Source: Leptasterias polaris (lineage: Eukaryota; Echinodermata; Asteroidea; Forcipulatida; Asteriidae). Taken from it: 64,000 nt of DNA. Shown here one piece after another: positions 39,101 to 48,000 of the stretch. The stretch is taken from positions 2,486,501 through 2,550,500 of the forward strand of contig JAZGTN010000017.1 of NCBI GenBank assembly GCA_037783415.1, read 5' to 3'. Position numbers and translations under genes: made by a program. How positions within the stretch are numbered: the first letter of the stretch is position 1; every line of letters starts with the position of its first letter. Below the pieces are notes generated by a model. That model was not told the DNA's origin. It was given only the letters and a program-made list of their open reading frames with translations, and did no database searches.

Positions 39101-42100
39101 TGATCAGATCAAATAATAAATACCTTAAAAATAGGCATATATTTCTTAGGGCTAGGCCTTCCACATCTTCTGAACTACAGCTACACAGTAACTATCTACA
39201 AACAACAAGTCTTCGCTGAACGGCTTCTGTCGGTTTGACTACATGTACACGTATTCGACATTGCAGTCGATAAGTATGCACACAGGACGTTTGTGTACAC
39301 ACAAGCCCTAAACTTTGTAACCTTTGACCCTTTGAATTTGAAGCGCAATGATTGTTCATACAATAATACAACAATTGATTCTTGCAGCTGTAAATTATAA
39401 GCTGAAATTTTTAGGTAAGCAGATGACTTCGACGGCAGTGGTAGGCCCATGTGTATACAACAGTAATATTTCATTCATCCCCATAAAAAGCTCAGCCCAG
39501 GAGGCGGGGTGGTAAGTATTATAGTACAGTGATCCTGTACTTAACTTTCGCCCACATTTTTTATTTATTTTTTACTCTAGTTTAAAGGACAACAAACCCG
39601 TAATGAAGAACGAAAGTGGAAAGTTCTTGTCAGATTTCTTGAAACAATAGATTTATGACATCAAATGTCGAATAACTTACCTCTAAATGTGTCAAAACCC
39701 CAATCTGCCAGGATTTCCAGAACTCGTTGTCCGCCGCCATGACATGAGATACAATCGGCGGGAAATACATCACGTGACGACGCCTGACGTAATTTTAAAC
39801 AATGTTGTTTAAAACATAACTCAGTCACTCTATTGCGTTTTAAACAGCGCGTGTTTAAATAATAAGAATTCTTTCTGAGCAACGTTGTTTAAAGTTTTAA
39901 ACAATTCATTTTAAACAGCGCTATTTTAAACAGCGTTTTTACTGTGTAGGTAATTACTCAAAACATATAATTAGCATAAAACCTTACTTGGTAACGAGCA
40001 ACGGAGAGCTGTTGATATTATAAAACATTGTGATAAACGACTCCCTCTGAAGTTACGTAGTTTTTGAGAAAGAGGTAATTTCTCACTAAAATAATAAAAG
40101 ACTTCTGGCCAGAAGCCTTTTATTCCTATCTGAAAGCACACTAATTTGTACAACAAGGGTGTTTTTTCTTTCATCATTTTCTTGCAACTTCAATGACCAA
40201 TTGAGTCCAAATTTTCACAGGCTTGTTATTTTATGCATATGTTGGGATACACCAAGTGAGAATACTGGTCTTTGACAATTACCAAACGTGTTCAGTGCCT
40301 TTAAACTCTTACATGTTTTTTTATTTTGATGTTTCTGTTGGGATGGGACACGTAAGTGTGGATACTGGTCTTTGACAATACCAATGTTGTCTGTGTGCTT
40401 TAATTAGTTTATTATCCGTTATTGGAGGAATGTCGTCATTATCAAAGCAGGCCTGTGTCTGTACGTGAATGAACTCTCACCCGTGTACGTGGGCTCGCAC
40501 TATCGATAGATACGTGGGGTGGGGCGTGCAGTATCTTGGTGAGAGTTCATAATTTCATGCACTATAGGTCTACAACCGCCTAGCTAGCCTGGCCCACTTT
40601 CATAGAGCTGCCTTAGCAGAAAAAGTAGCTCAGCACAACAAAATAATGCTCAACAGATTAAAAGAGGTTACCAGCCAAAATACCATACTCACATGTAACT
40701 ATCTGTGACTGGTAACCTGCTTCCTTTTGCTTAGCAGAAAACGGTGAAGCAATATTTTCTGTTCAATATGGTGGCCCTGAAGGGACATCGCATATCGCAA
40801 ACGTGTGCGCATACGTATGCAATGTCGTGAAACAAATCGCGAATGTGTGCGCACACGTATGCAATGTCGTGAAACAAATCGCGAATGTGTGCGCACACGT
40901 ATGCAATGTCGTGAAACAAATCGCGAATGTGTGCGCACACGTATGCAATGTCGTGAAACAAATCGCGAATGTGTGCGCACACGGTATGCAATGTCGTGAA
41001 ACAATTCGCGAATATGTGCGCACACGTCTGCGAATATATTTGCGATGTCGTGAATTTTATTGCATACCATGTTGCATACCTTTGAATAAAATGTCTAATG
41101 ATCTGGGGGGTTTCTTGCGCCTACAGCGAGATTAGCGGTAGTCATTGCAGCGGTAGTCATTGTTGTGAGGCAAGCGAGGCGGGTGGCGTATTTCTTTTTT
41201 TCCCAGGACGAACGTGGGCTATTAACATAAAATGGGCGTGTTTGACCGTAAAATACCCTCGCGCGTGCGTACTCTTCGACCTTGATTGTAATAGCACATG
41301 CAGTAGTACATGTAGTACTAGTAGGCTGTAGGTAGGTAGCTTATGCTGTAGTACATGTTGGCGAAACTTGGCCTGGTGCCAAGTTCCTGGGTACACATTA
41401 TTGTATAGCCATGCTTACAGGAGCCTGACTGTAACGCCACGTACCCCCTAGGTCACTAACAAATTGTCTGCAACTATGACATCATCCCAAAGGTATGCAA
41501 CATGGTATGCAATAACGTTCACGACATCGCAAATATATATTCGCACTCGTGTGCGCACACATTCGCGATTTGTTTCACGACATTGCATACGTGTGCGCAC
41601 ATATTCGCGAATTGTTTCACGACATTGCATACGTGTGCGCACATATTATTCGCGAATTGTTTCACGACATTGCATACGTGTGCGCACATATTCGCGATTT
41701 GTTTCACGACATTGCATACGTGTGCGCACACATATGCGATATGCGATGTCCCTTCAGGGCCACCATAGTTTAAGCAGTGCTCTATTTTATTGGGCCCTTC
41801 TTTGATCATGACGCCACAGCCCATTCTAAACTACAAGCAGTAGTATATTAATAGTTTTTTCTCGCAAATATTTCAACTAATAATTTCCAATTTTTATCAA
41901 ACAGGTGTCCTCATTTACTTCATTACGGAGTACGTTGAAGACTTCGCCCACGGTCCGAAGTTCCACCCCTACTACTTTTGGCTGTATGTGATCGGGTTCA
42001 ATGCCCCCTGGGTTCTGGTCCCACCTGTCCTCATCAGACAATCCTGGAGGGAGTTGAACCGCGCACAGAGGGAGCTAGACAAGACCACTGGGTTTCTAGG

Positions 42101-42119
42101 ACCAAAAAAGAACCGCTGA
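32795..42119 (+). CDS. EBP: Emopamil-binding protein, sterol delta8-delta7 isomerase (4 exons)
   Basis: EBP moves the sterol ring double bond from C8 to C7 in the ER membrane during sterol synthesis. Exons are 32795-33101, 35480-35516, 36723-36865 and 41905-42119; all introns are GT-AG and phases match (702 nt, 233 residues, close to the 230 of human EBP). It is an EXPERA-fold protein with several hydrophobic segments. The SIHLILEGY motif supplies the His78/Glu82 pair, METITA-type Glu124 follows in exon 3, and NAPW (Asn195/Trp198) in exon 4; all correspond to sterol-pocket residues of the family. The last four residues, KKNR, fit a KKxx ER-retrieval signal. ATG 32795 is preferred over an upstream in-frame TTG. 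An AATAAA lies at 42610. Confidence 0.95.
33675..33738. repeat. Near-perfect hairpin (about 29-bp stem, 3-nt loop)
   Basis: The left arm starts GTAGCCCCATGAATGGGCCA and the right arm ends GGCCCTATTCATGGGGCTTT, meeting at CCACTTC-TCT-GAAGTGG. The loop is too short for a canonical microRNA precursor, so a tiny foldback MITE in EBP intron 1 is more likely. Confidence 0.75.
34154..34189. repeat. C-run / G18 homopolymer pair
   Basis: Twelve C and then, after CTCCAGT-type bases, a run of 18 G (34172-34189) sit side by side in EBP intron 1. They could pair as a hairpin or form a G-quadruplex. Run lengths of this kind are also prone to sequencing error. Confidence 0.7.
35480..35516 (+). CDS. EBP: EBP exon 2 (37 nt)
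   Basis: A tiny exon encoding WKEYAKGDSRYV, the conserved cytosolic motif after the first half of EBP. The acceptor is TTTGATTTAG and the donor GTAAGT at 35517. It is too short to appear as an open frame but is required to join exons 1 and 3 in phase. Confidence 0.92.
35921..36283. mobile_element. MITE, TTAAAGG family, in EBP intron 2
   Basis: Starts TTAAAGGCCCTGTACACTAT and ends with TATAATACCTTTAA. It has internal matches to other family members (TTTCACAGGTTTGTTATTTC, TCGTGACC...GATGACCAATTGAG). There are no coding features. Confidence 0.75.
36723..36865 (+). CDS. EBP: EBP exon 3
   Basis: Encodes residues 115-163 (NDTCTIVMENITAWLEGPG, then a membrane segment and LAVSIGQFYG). It carries the pocket Glu124. 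The acceptor is TTTTCTACAG and the donor GTAGGC. It ends in phase 1 within a Gly codon. Confidence 0.93.
39681..39740 (-). CDS. Exon-like translation start with splice donor (possible captured first exon)
   Basis: On the minus strand, a GTCATGGCGG start context opens a 20-codon frame, MAADNEFWKSWQIGVLTHLE, that ends exactly at GAG|GTAAGTT, a strong splice donor. I do not recognise the protein, and no matching second exon is seen downstream on the minus strand. It lies within the 2.67-kb element, so it could be the element's own first transposase exon, a gene fragment captured from elsewhere in the genome, or chance. Confidence 0.35.
39741..39800 (-). promoter_or_regulatory. Promoter-like motif cluster
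   Basis: Reading toward the exon-like start are TTACGTCAGG (CRE-like), then TCACGTGA (E-box) and TTTCCCGCC (E2F-type), all within 60 bp and richer in CpG than the surroundings. The combination is typical of proliferation-linked animal promoters. Confidence 0.35.
40804..41030 (+). repeat. 42-bp tandem repeat, left arm
   Basis: Five copies at 42-bp spacing (starts at 40804, 40846, 40888, 40930 and 40972), the last with one extra G. Because 42 is a multiple of 3, spurious open frames appear in all frames. Confidence 0.95.
41545..41735 (-). repeat. 42-bp tandem repeat, right arm
   Basis: The same unit as the left arm in reverse complement, about five copies. One carries a 3-bp insertion (CATATTATTCGCG). 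Variants (AATTCGCG versus AATCGCG) show that the arms have diverged independently. Confidence 0.95.
41905..42119 (+). CDS. EBP: EBP exon 4 (terminal)
   Basis: Encodes residues 163-233: VLIYFITEYVEDFAHGP, YYFWLYVIGFNAPW with Asn195 and Trp198, and a lysine-rich tail ending KKNR before TGA at 42117. The preceding intron is 5 kb and packed with nested transposons. Confidence 0.94.
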
Positions 42120-42152
42120 TCTTAAACTCGATCAAGTTCATTCTCTTAGTCT

Positions 42153-42332
42153 TAGGCCCAATTTCATAAAAACTTGCTAAGCATAGAATAATCTAGCTTA
42201 TCTGAAACAGGTAACCAGCCAATATTCCATAAAGTTTACATTGTTGCTAATGGTTCCCAACTCAATTTTTGCTGAGCAAATATTTTTTTAAGCACTATTT
42301 TCTGCTTAATAACTTTGTGAAATTGGGCTCTG
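42153..42332. mobile_element. MITE, GGCCCAATTTCATAAA family, in the EBP 3' region
   Basis: The ends TAGGCCCAATTTCATAAA and TTTGTGAAATTGGGCTC are inverted repeats. Internal hairpin-like motifs GCTAAGCA and TGCTGAGC recur. It lies just after the EBP stop codon and may form part of its 3' UTR, with AATAAA downstream at 42610. Confidence 0.7.
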
Positions 42333-42609
42333 GTGTTATGTAGTATTTTGTTTAATTTTATAACTAAAAATGGCCTAATTAAGAGTTTTATAAATCTTTT
42401 TAGAATAGCTTTTTAGCTTGCAATTAATAATAAAATATTGTCCGTCCTAACCAAAGACAGGAATTCATCAGGTAAACATACATTGCAATTCTTTTACGTT
42501 TTTGGAGAATAACCTCGATTTGACTGTCAAATTTCAACATGCTATTCCGATGCGAGGTTAAAATTTCTCCGCTGCATGTGTGCAAATAGTGTTACCTTAG
42601 TACTTTCCT

Positions 42610-42615
42610 AATAAA
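42610..42615 (+). terminator. Candidate EBP polyadenylation signal
   Basis: AATAAA about 490 bp after the stop codon. Another AATAAA lies near 42429. Which is used cannot be told from sequence. Confidence 0.4.
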
Positions 42616-42805
42616 ACTATGAAACTAACGTAAAGTCGTACGTGTTGATTGTCTTGTTGTAATAATGTGTGCTAGTGGGGTGATTGAATTATGACAAATA
42701 AAAAATAGTTAATGGCCTGACGTTTCGACCATTTCGGAATCTTTTTTCGAAAGCTAAGTAGTTTGAATAAAATATTTAAGTTAACAATAGCCCAGTCGCA
42801 AGGAC

Positions 42806-43193
42806 TAACAATAATAATTGGTTCTTTAGCGCACATCCTCGTCGTCGTAGCTATGATCACGGCACGATTTGCAATATTATTATTCCTGTTCAACGGGCAT
42901 ATATACTTAATAAGGACCATTCCTTAAACTTTCACAATTCCCTGGGACGGAGCATACAACCCAAGCTGCCTAAAATAGCGCTAAGGGGTTTATCACACAT
43001 TACTGTCTCTGCCCTCTCACTTTCCCCTTATACACGTGGCCGGGTTAAGAGAAGCATCTATGGTTAAGTGCCTTGCTCAAGGACACAGTGCCTTGTATCA
43101 TGACCGAGAATAGAACCCACTGATTCCGATGATTCAACAATTACCAATAGAACAGTTGAGTCCGATGTAGTAGATCGCTCGGCCACGACACGT
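42806..43193 (-). mobile_element. tRNA-derived SINE (degenerate)
   Basis: On the minus strand it starts GTGTCGTGGCCGAGCGATCT (A-box-like). It has a degenerate B box GGTTCTATTCTC, then the body TCCTTGAGCAAGGCACTTAA also found at 53381 and 57228, and a tail with ATT repeats. It lies between EBP and BAP1. Confidence 0.7.
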
Positions 43194-44749
43194 CATGTCA
43201 CAAGATATCAGCATAAAACCTTGATGCGTGCTCCGGCCATAACTTCCAAAATTAAAACGATGCTGTAGAGACACAAAATGTACACGATCAAAATTATACG
43301 GGTCAGAATTGATTCGGATTCGGGTTTCGTGGGGCTTGACCCATTTCTGGATCACTATGACCCAGAACCTGTGTCAGAATACTCAGAAATGAGTCATAAT
43401 GGCGCAGAACTCCGGGTTCAAACTGGTTACCCATTTTTGTCCGGGTCAGACCCGTAAATGGGTTTATTACAGGCACCATTGGGACCCGGATCAGAATCTA
43501 TTCTGACCTTGGAGTTTTCAGAGTGTTTAGGCCTACCCGCATAATAGACTTGGTTCCAAGTCTGTGATCGTGGTTTTTAGTCTACCTGATATGATAGCCG
43601 ATGGGTGCACTACTCTAAATCGACCAAAAATTCATGCGCCAAGCTACTTATCATAATTTGTAAACCCACAACTTATTTTTAATTATAACGTTTTGGGGGT
43701 CATGCAACTAATAGAGTGTGTAATTATAAGAACTTATCACAACCTGGGGGTTCTGGGTTTCAAGTTTTGAGGAGATTTGATAAATTTGGGCTTTAAAGTT
43801 GGTCCTATTTAGCTTGGGAATTGGAGGAGTGCCTCATGAAAACTGGCGGCAAGTCGGTTTGGGAAAAAACACATTTTCGGGGGTGTTTTTTTCTTGGGTA
43901 ATTAGCAAAAATTCCAAACGGCTGACCTGCCAAAAATTGAAAAGAAATCTGAAGTTTAGTGGTCTGAAAATATATTTGATTGGTTTTCAAGAGGCTGAGA
44001 GACTTTTAACTATTTTTTGAGAATTTTTGAATATTTAGCATTTATCATTGTTTGCTATGGGAGTCTATTTAGAGGGGTGAAACCCGATACATTATTGCCT
44101 GAAATAGCGCCCTCTTGTGTATAAACCTCCGGATTTAACCAGATTGTGAGTTAGAGCGTGTGGTAGCCAATCTCACGGGGGAATTTTGCGTGGCTGCGGA
44201 TGCAGAGAAATAACCGCAATCTCAAACTTGAAATCAACTTAGTTTAGTTTGCGTACGGTCTTGCGCTCAAAAATACCATGGAGGAAGGAATAGATAAGAA
44301 CCCTAGCCTGGCCTTCACTGATGACAGAAATCGGCGGGGAAGCCGTGGATATAGGCCTATCCCGACTAGTCATTTCGGAGCTTTAATATTATTTCGCCGA
44401 ACGGAAGTTTTACAGTATTGAAAAAACTGCTCCTTGTCAACAAACGCTCTTCTGACATGCATGGTTTTTGGTTGTTCATAACATTATTTGAGAGAGGATC
44501 TGGGGTCGGTTAATATTTCATGTATCTGTTTAATTTTCCACAATTTCACTTGTTCTTAATTTTGCTTGATCTGATTATAATTATAGCGTGTCACGTTTTA
44601 TTTTGGGGTCTGGGGATCTGTCAGCTTTTTATCATTTTATTATCTCCCTGTTATAATAGATATAGTGGAATTTCTTATATTCTAAGTTATAATTCTTTTA
44701 CTTACTTTAGCGAATGCCTAATTTTGTTTTGACGGATCTTGGCCAAGGG
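43194..44749. other. Intergenic DNA between EBP and BAP1
   Basis: It includes a zone (43300-43500) of loosely repeated GACCC/GGGTC motifs such as GGGTCAGACCC, and the following sequence has no gene. Open frames of 60-73 codons have no domains. Confidence 0.4.
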
Positions 44750-44975
44750 GGTGGGGTTTCTTTTTAGCACCTTGTTCAAAAAGTAGTTTAGAGTGTGTTG
44801 AACCCTTTGTAACGAAATTGTGCAATCGGCCAATAGAGGGCGCTATATGTTTGATGCGCTCGTGTGTTTTGACATTCAGTCAGCCAGTTTTCGGTTGTGG
44901 TTTTTTTGCCCTCGTAAAGACGACTTATACTTAGGAAGACTGTATTGAATGTATTCCTAACTTGGTGATTTCAAG
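44750..44975 (+). promoter_or_regulatory. Putative BAP1 promoter and 5' leader
   Basis: A CCAAT box (44830-44834) lies about 146 bp before the start codon, in GGCCAATAGAGGGCGC. No TATA box is obvious. Boundaries are inferred from the position of exon 1. Confidence 0.4.
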
Positions 44976-45012
44976 ATGAATGAAGGGTGGCTTGAGCTCG
45001 AGAGTGACCCTG
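44976..45012 (+). CDS. BAP1: BAP1 exon 1
   Basis: Starts [13 protein letters not shown], the conserved N-terminus of BAP1, where UCH enzymes begin. The donor is GTAAGT at 45013, phase 1. Confidence 0.93.
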
Positions 45013-48000
45013 GTAAGTCCTCCAATTATGTGCTCAGTTTAGTATTTAAACAAGGTTTATCAGGAACTTGCTCAAAATGTCATGTTGACGTTTTTCTTTG
45101 CGTGTCAATTTCTAGGGCAAACTGCACCAGTTTCGTGAAAATTGTAAAACACCTAATCAGATAGTTGCGATAATCGTAACCCACCATCCTCCCGACGGTC
45201 GCAGACCGGAGGATTACACATGTACCACTTCTCCATACTTGCAATTTCGACCATTTTTACCAGACTAGTCACCAGATTTGCTAAATGTTTACCACTTTCG
45301 AAAATCATGACACAATTTCTAAAGAACACGGATTTGATCATCTGTTCAATCATAATGCAAATGAATCCATTCATAACACTAAAAAAATCAATGATCATTA
45401 AGAAAATGTTTTGAAGAAAAATAGAAAAAAACTTACCAGAGACGGAGCGAAATGCTCATGAAGCTGTCTCGTATTTCTATTTGTAACGCTCCGGGAGGAT
45501 GGTGTTACGATTATCGCAACGACGCAACTACTCTCATAATAGTCATTGACTCATAGAGAATCTCAGAATCGTATTAACAAGAAAAAGAGTTTGAATCTGA
45601 CTCGAGCGCCACTTTTTTGCATGATTGTTGTGACTTACCGAAAATAGTGTATCATTCATATAACACTAGCACTAGTATTAACACTGCAGATTATGACCAT
45701 AACCCAGGTGGGACTCCTCCATTGCGTGCAACAGGCCCTGGACTGGCGTCCTACCACCCGGGCTAATCATGAGATATGTTACTGCTACTCCTAGAACTAA
45801 CTATGACTATGAGGTTCGTTCCTTTAAACGAACCTCTACTGTCACTAGTTGTAGGACGGAGTATGTTACTCCCACATGCTGACATGAGATTCAAGCATAA
45901 CAAACTTGTTGCTCCATTGTAACTTTACCCGCATGTGGTTACTGTGGAAACCGTTGTGTAATTACTCATTTTATTTTAAACTTGATTATAAAAAATAACG
46001 AGTTTGGTTGTTTAATTAATAGTGTTTAAACATCTTTCCATTTTCCACATTTATCTTAACCTTTTTCTTTCAATATTTGGTGAAATTGTTTCAACTATTT
46101 TCCTTTAAATTTTACAGGTCTCTTCACGTTATTGGTTGAAGAATTTGGTAAGTTCGCCTTTATTTTTTTTCATTCGAATGCACTTATAAAAAAAAGTAAA
46201 TAGTAAAAGGGTTGAGCAGACAGCCCAAGAACTCAAGAAAATATAAGATTCAATTAAGTGTCACAAGCTGTGCACACTAAACAGTAGATACTGTATGGGT
46301 TGTGTATACATACTCCTAGGACTATGAGGTCCGATCTGCTATAGATGATAGCGGATCGAACCTCATAGTTCTGGATCTGGATCAATATTCTCAACGCTCT
46401 TATTAGAGCCAACCAAGTTCTAGGAGTAGGTTGTGTACTGCAGTACTGCTGTGATTTTGTAGTTGACCCCTTGCACAACATAGAATGCAGCTTCGCAAAC
46501 GATGCACGTCTACGATTTCACCTTTTTGGGAGTCAATTCTTACATTTTGACTCCCCAAATGGCAGATACATGTAAGAGATGCGCAAATATACATGCGTTA
46601 CTTTGAAATTGGATATCAAATTTTTCAAAATGCTTAGCCACAAAATCACAGTGCTCAGTACACAACCCATGAATGGCTCTTCATCTCACTGACAAATTTT
46701 ATCAAAAGTACATACATGTACATGTAGGAATGTTTTAACTATTTAAAGTTAAAATTTCAACTCTCGTGTGTGTACATACATGACATACAATGTATATTCG
46801 TTTAAAAACAAGATTTAAATTACGGTCCAAGTTCATGCTCTGCTTGCTACACAAAACAATTCACTCACACAGTTCTTACATGGTTTGAGCCAAATTTCTT
46901 TGCCAGCCATCAAATCCAAGAATGTTGATGGTAGTAAGTATCCTGTGAAATTATTTACCGTAGTCTCAAATGCCCCCATTGAAATGATTGATTAGACATC
47001 AGTAAAAACATTTGAATCTGAGAAACCATTCATGCATAAATCGTTTCTCAGCTTTCTGAGGGTCGATGTCCATTCGCTGGACCAGAGATGTATTTGATAT
47101 TGATACCCGCTGTCACTCAGCTAAAGATGGGTGGATTAGAGCATTTCGAGGTGCTTGTAAAATTACTGTGACAGTGTTCAGCTTTACATGTATTGTATTC
47201 AGCTGAAACTTTCACATGTGACATTTGATGTATCTTTTTTGACAATTTTACCACTAAATTAGCATTGTGTTGATAAAAACCAATCTTTGACCCTACCTCA
47301 AAGTACATGTAAAAGTACAAACAAATCCTATATATAGTGTTTTCTATCAGCTACATGTATGTAAAAGTTGTTGTTGTTGTTGTTGTTGTTATTGATTGGT
47401 TGATTTGTCCTGACATCAGGTGTGACAGGAGTGCAGGTGGAGGAGATTTATGATCTGCAGAAACCAATCGAGGGCCCCGTCTACGGGTTCATCTTCCTCT
47501 TCAAATGGATCGAGGAGAGGCGGGCTCGTCGGAAGGTCCAGCCAAATGGTGATGAGGCGTATCTGATGGATATCCAAGCAACCCGTGATATGTTCTTCGC
47601 TCATCAGGTGAGACCAGTCAATCAAGGTCCAGGGGTGGATTTCACAAAGGATAGTCCTAACTTAGGACTAGTCCTAGGAGTTAGGACTAGTCCTAGACAT
47701 AGGATCGATCCTAGCTAAGAACGATCCTAAGATCAATTTCACAAAACTTGTCCCAACTTGAGATAAGACCAGTCCTAACTCTTTGTGAAATCCACCCCAT
47801 GTGTATTAAGCACTTTACACAAAACGACCCTAACAGAGTCTTTCTTGAAGGCTAAATGACAACACAACACATATAAACATGTATACAAGTGTAACCTAAG
47901 CACTTTATACTGGGTACTGTCCTGAGTTCTGTGAAAAAAACAAAACAAAGGCATATCACTTTATATGGGATTCGAACCAGTGACCTTTGCCATGATAGAG

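Larger units (their letters stand above)
37277..39946. mobile_element. 2670-bp TA-flanked DNA element nested in a MITE
   Basis: The ends are CACAGTTAAAAA and, inverted, CACAGTAAAAAC, with TA on both sides (37275-37276 and 39947-39948). The first 330 bp and last 170 bp are filled with GTTGTTTAAA/TTTAAACAAC motifs in both orientations, so the ends could fold on themselves. A TA duplication is the habit of Tc1/mariner-type transposases, but no transposase is legible, so it is non-autonomous or decayed. An exon-like start lies inside at 39681-39740 on the minus strand, and an ATA microsatellite at 38579-38599. Confidence 0.75.
37256..40304. mobile_element. MITE (TTAAAGG family) split by a 2.67-kb insertion
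   Basis: The left 21 bp (TTAAAGGCACTGTACACGTT) and the right part from 39949 (GGTAATTACTCAAAAC to GTGTTCAGTGCCTTTAA) together equal the complete copy at 59318-59751. The interruption is bounded by TA on both sides, so this MITE is older than the element inserted in it. Confidence 0.85.
40767..41767. mobile_element. 1-kb foldback element with 42-bp tandem repeats in both arms
   Basis: Inverted arms (40767-41084 and 41488-41767) start TATGGTGGCCCTGAAGGGAC and each contain about five tandem copies of a 42-bp unit, in opposite orientation. The unit holds the palindrome TGTGCGCACA followed by CGTATGCAATGTCGTGAAAC. The inner 400 bp has no recognisable gene. The architecture resembles foldback elements such as Drosophila FB and sea-urchin TU elements, whose long inverted repeats are built of short tandem repeats. 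GTTCAA/GTTTAA at the two edges may be a worn 6-bp target duplication. Confidence 0.85.
40589..41797. mobile_element. MITE (GGGCCCAATTTCATAAA type) interrupted by a foldback element
   Basis: The left part starts GGCCCACTTTCATAGAGCTG and runs to AGCAATATTTTCTG. The right part, AAGCAGTGCTCTATTTTATTGGGCCC, closes the pair. An uninterrupted relative is at 42153-42332. The foldback element at 40767-41767 sits inside it. Confidence 0.65.

Noticed and set aside
40699..41135. Overlapping open frames on both strands with HIRDLFHDIAY- or CNVVKQIAN-type repeats
   Set aside because: The frames exist only because the 42-bp tandem repeat is a multiple of three. The same happens at 41448-41824. No start context, domain or gene support.
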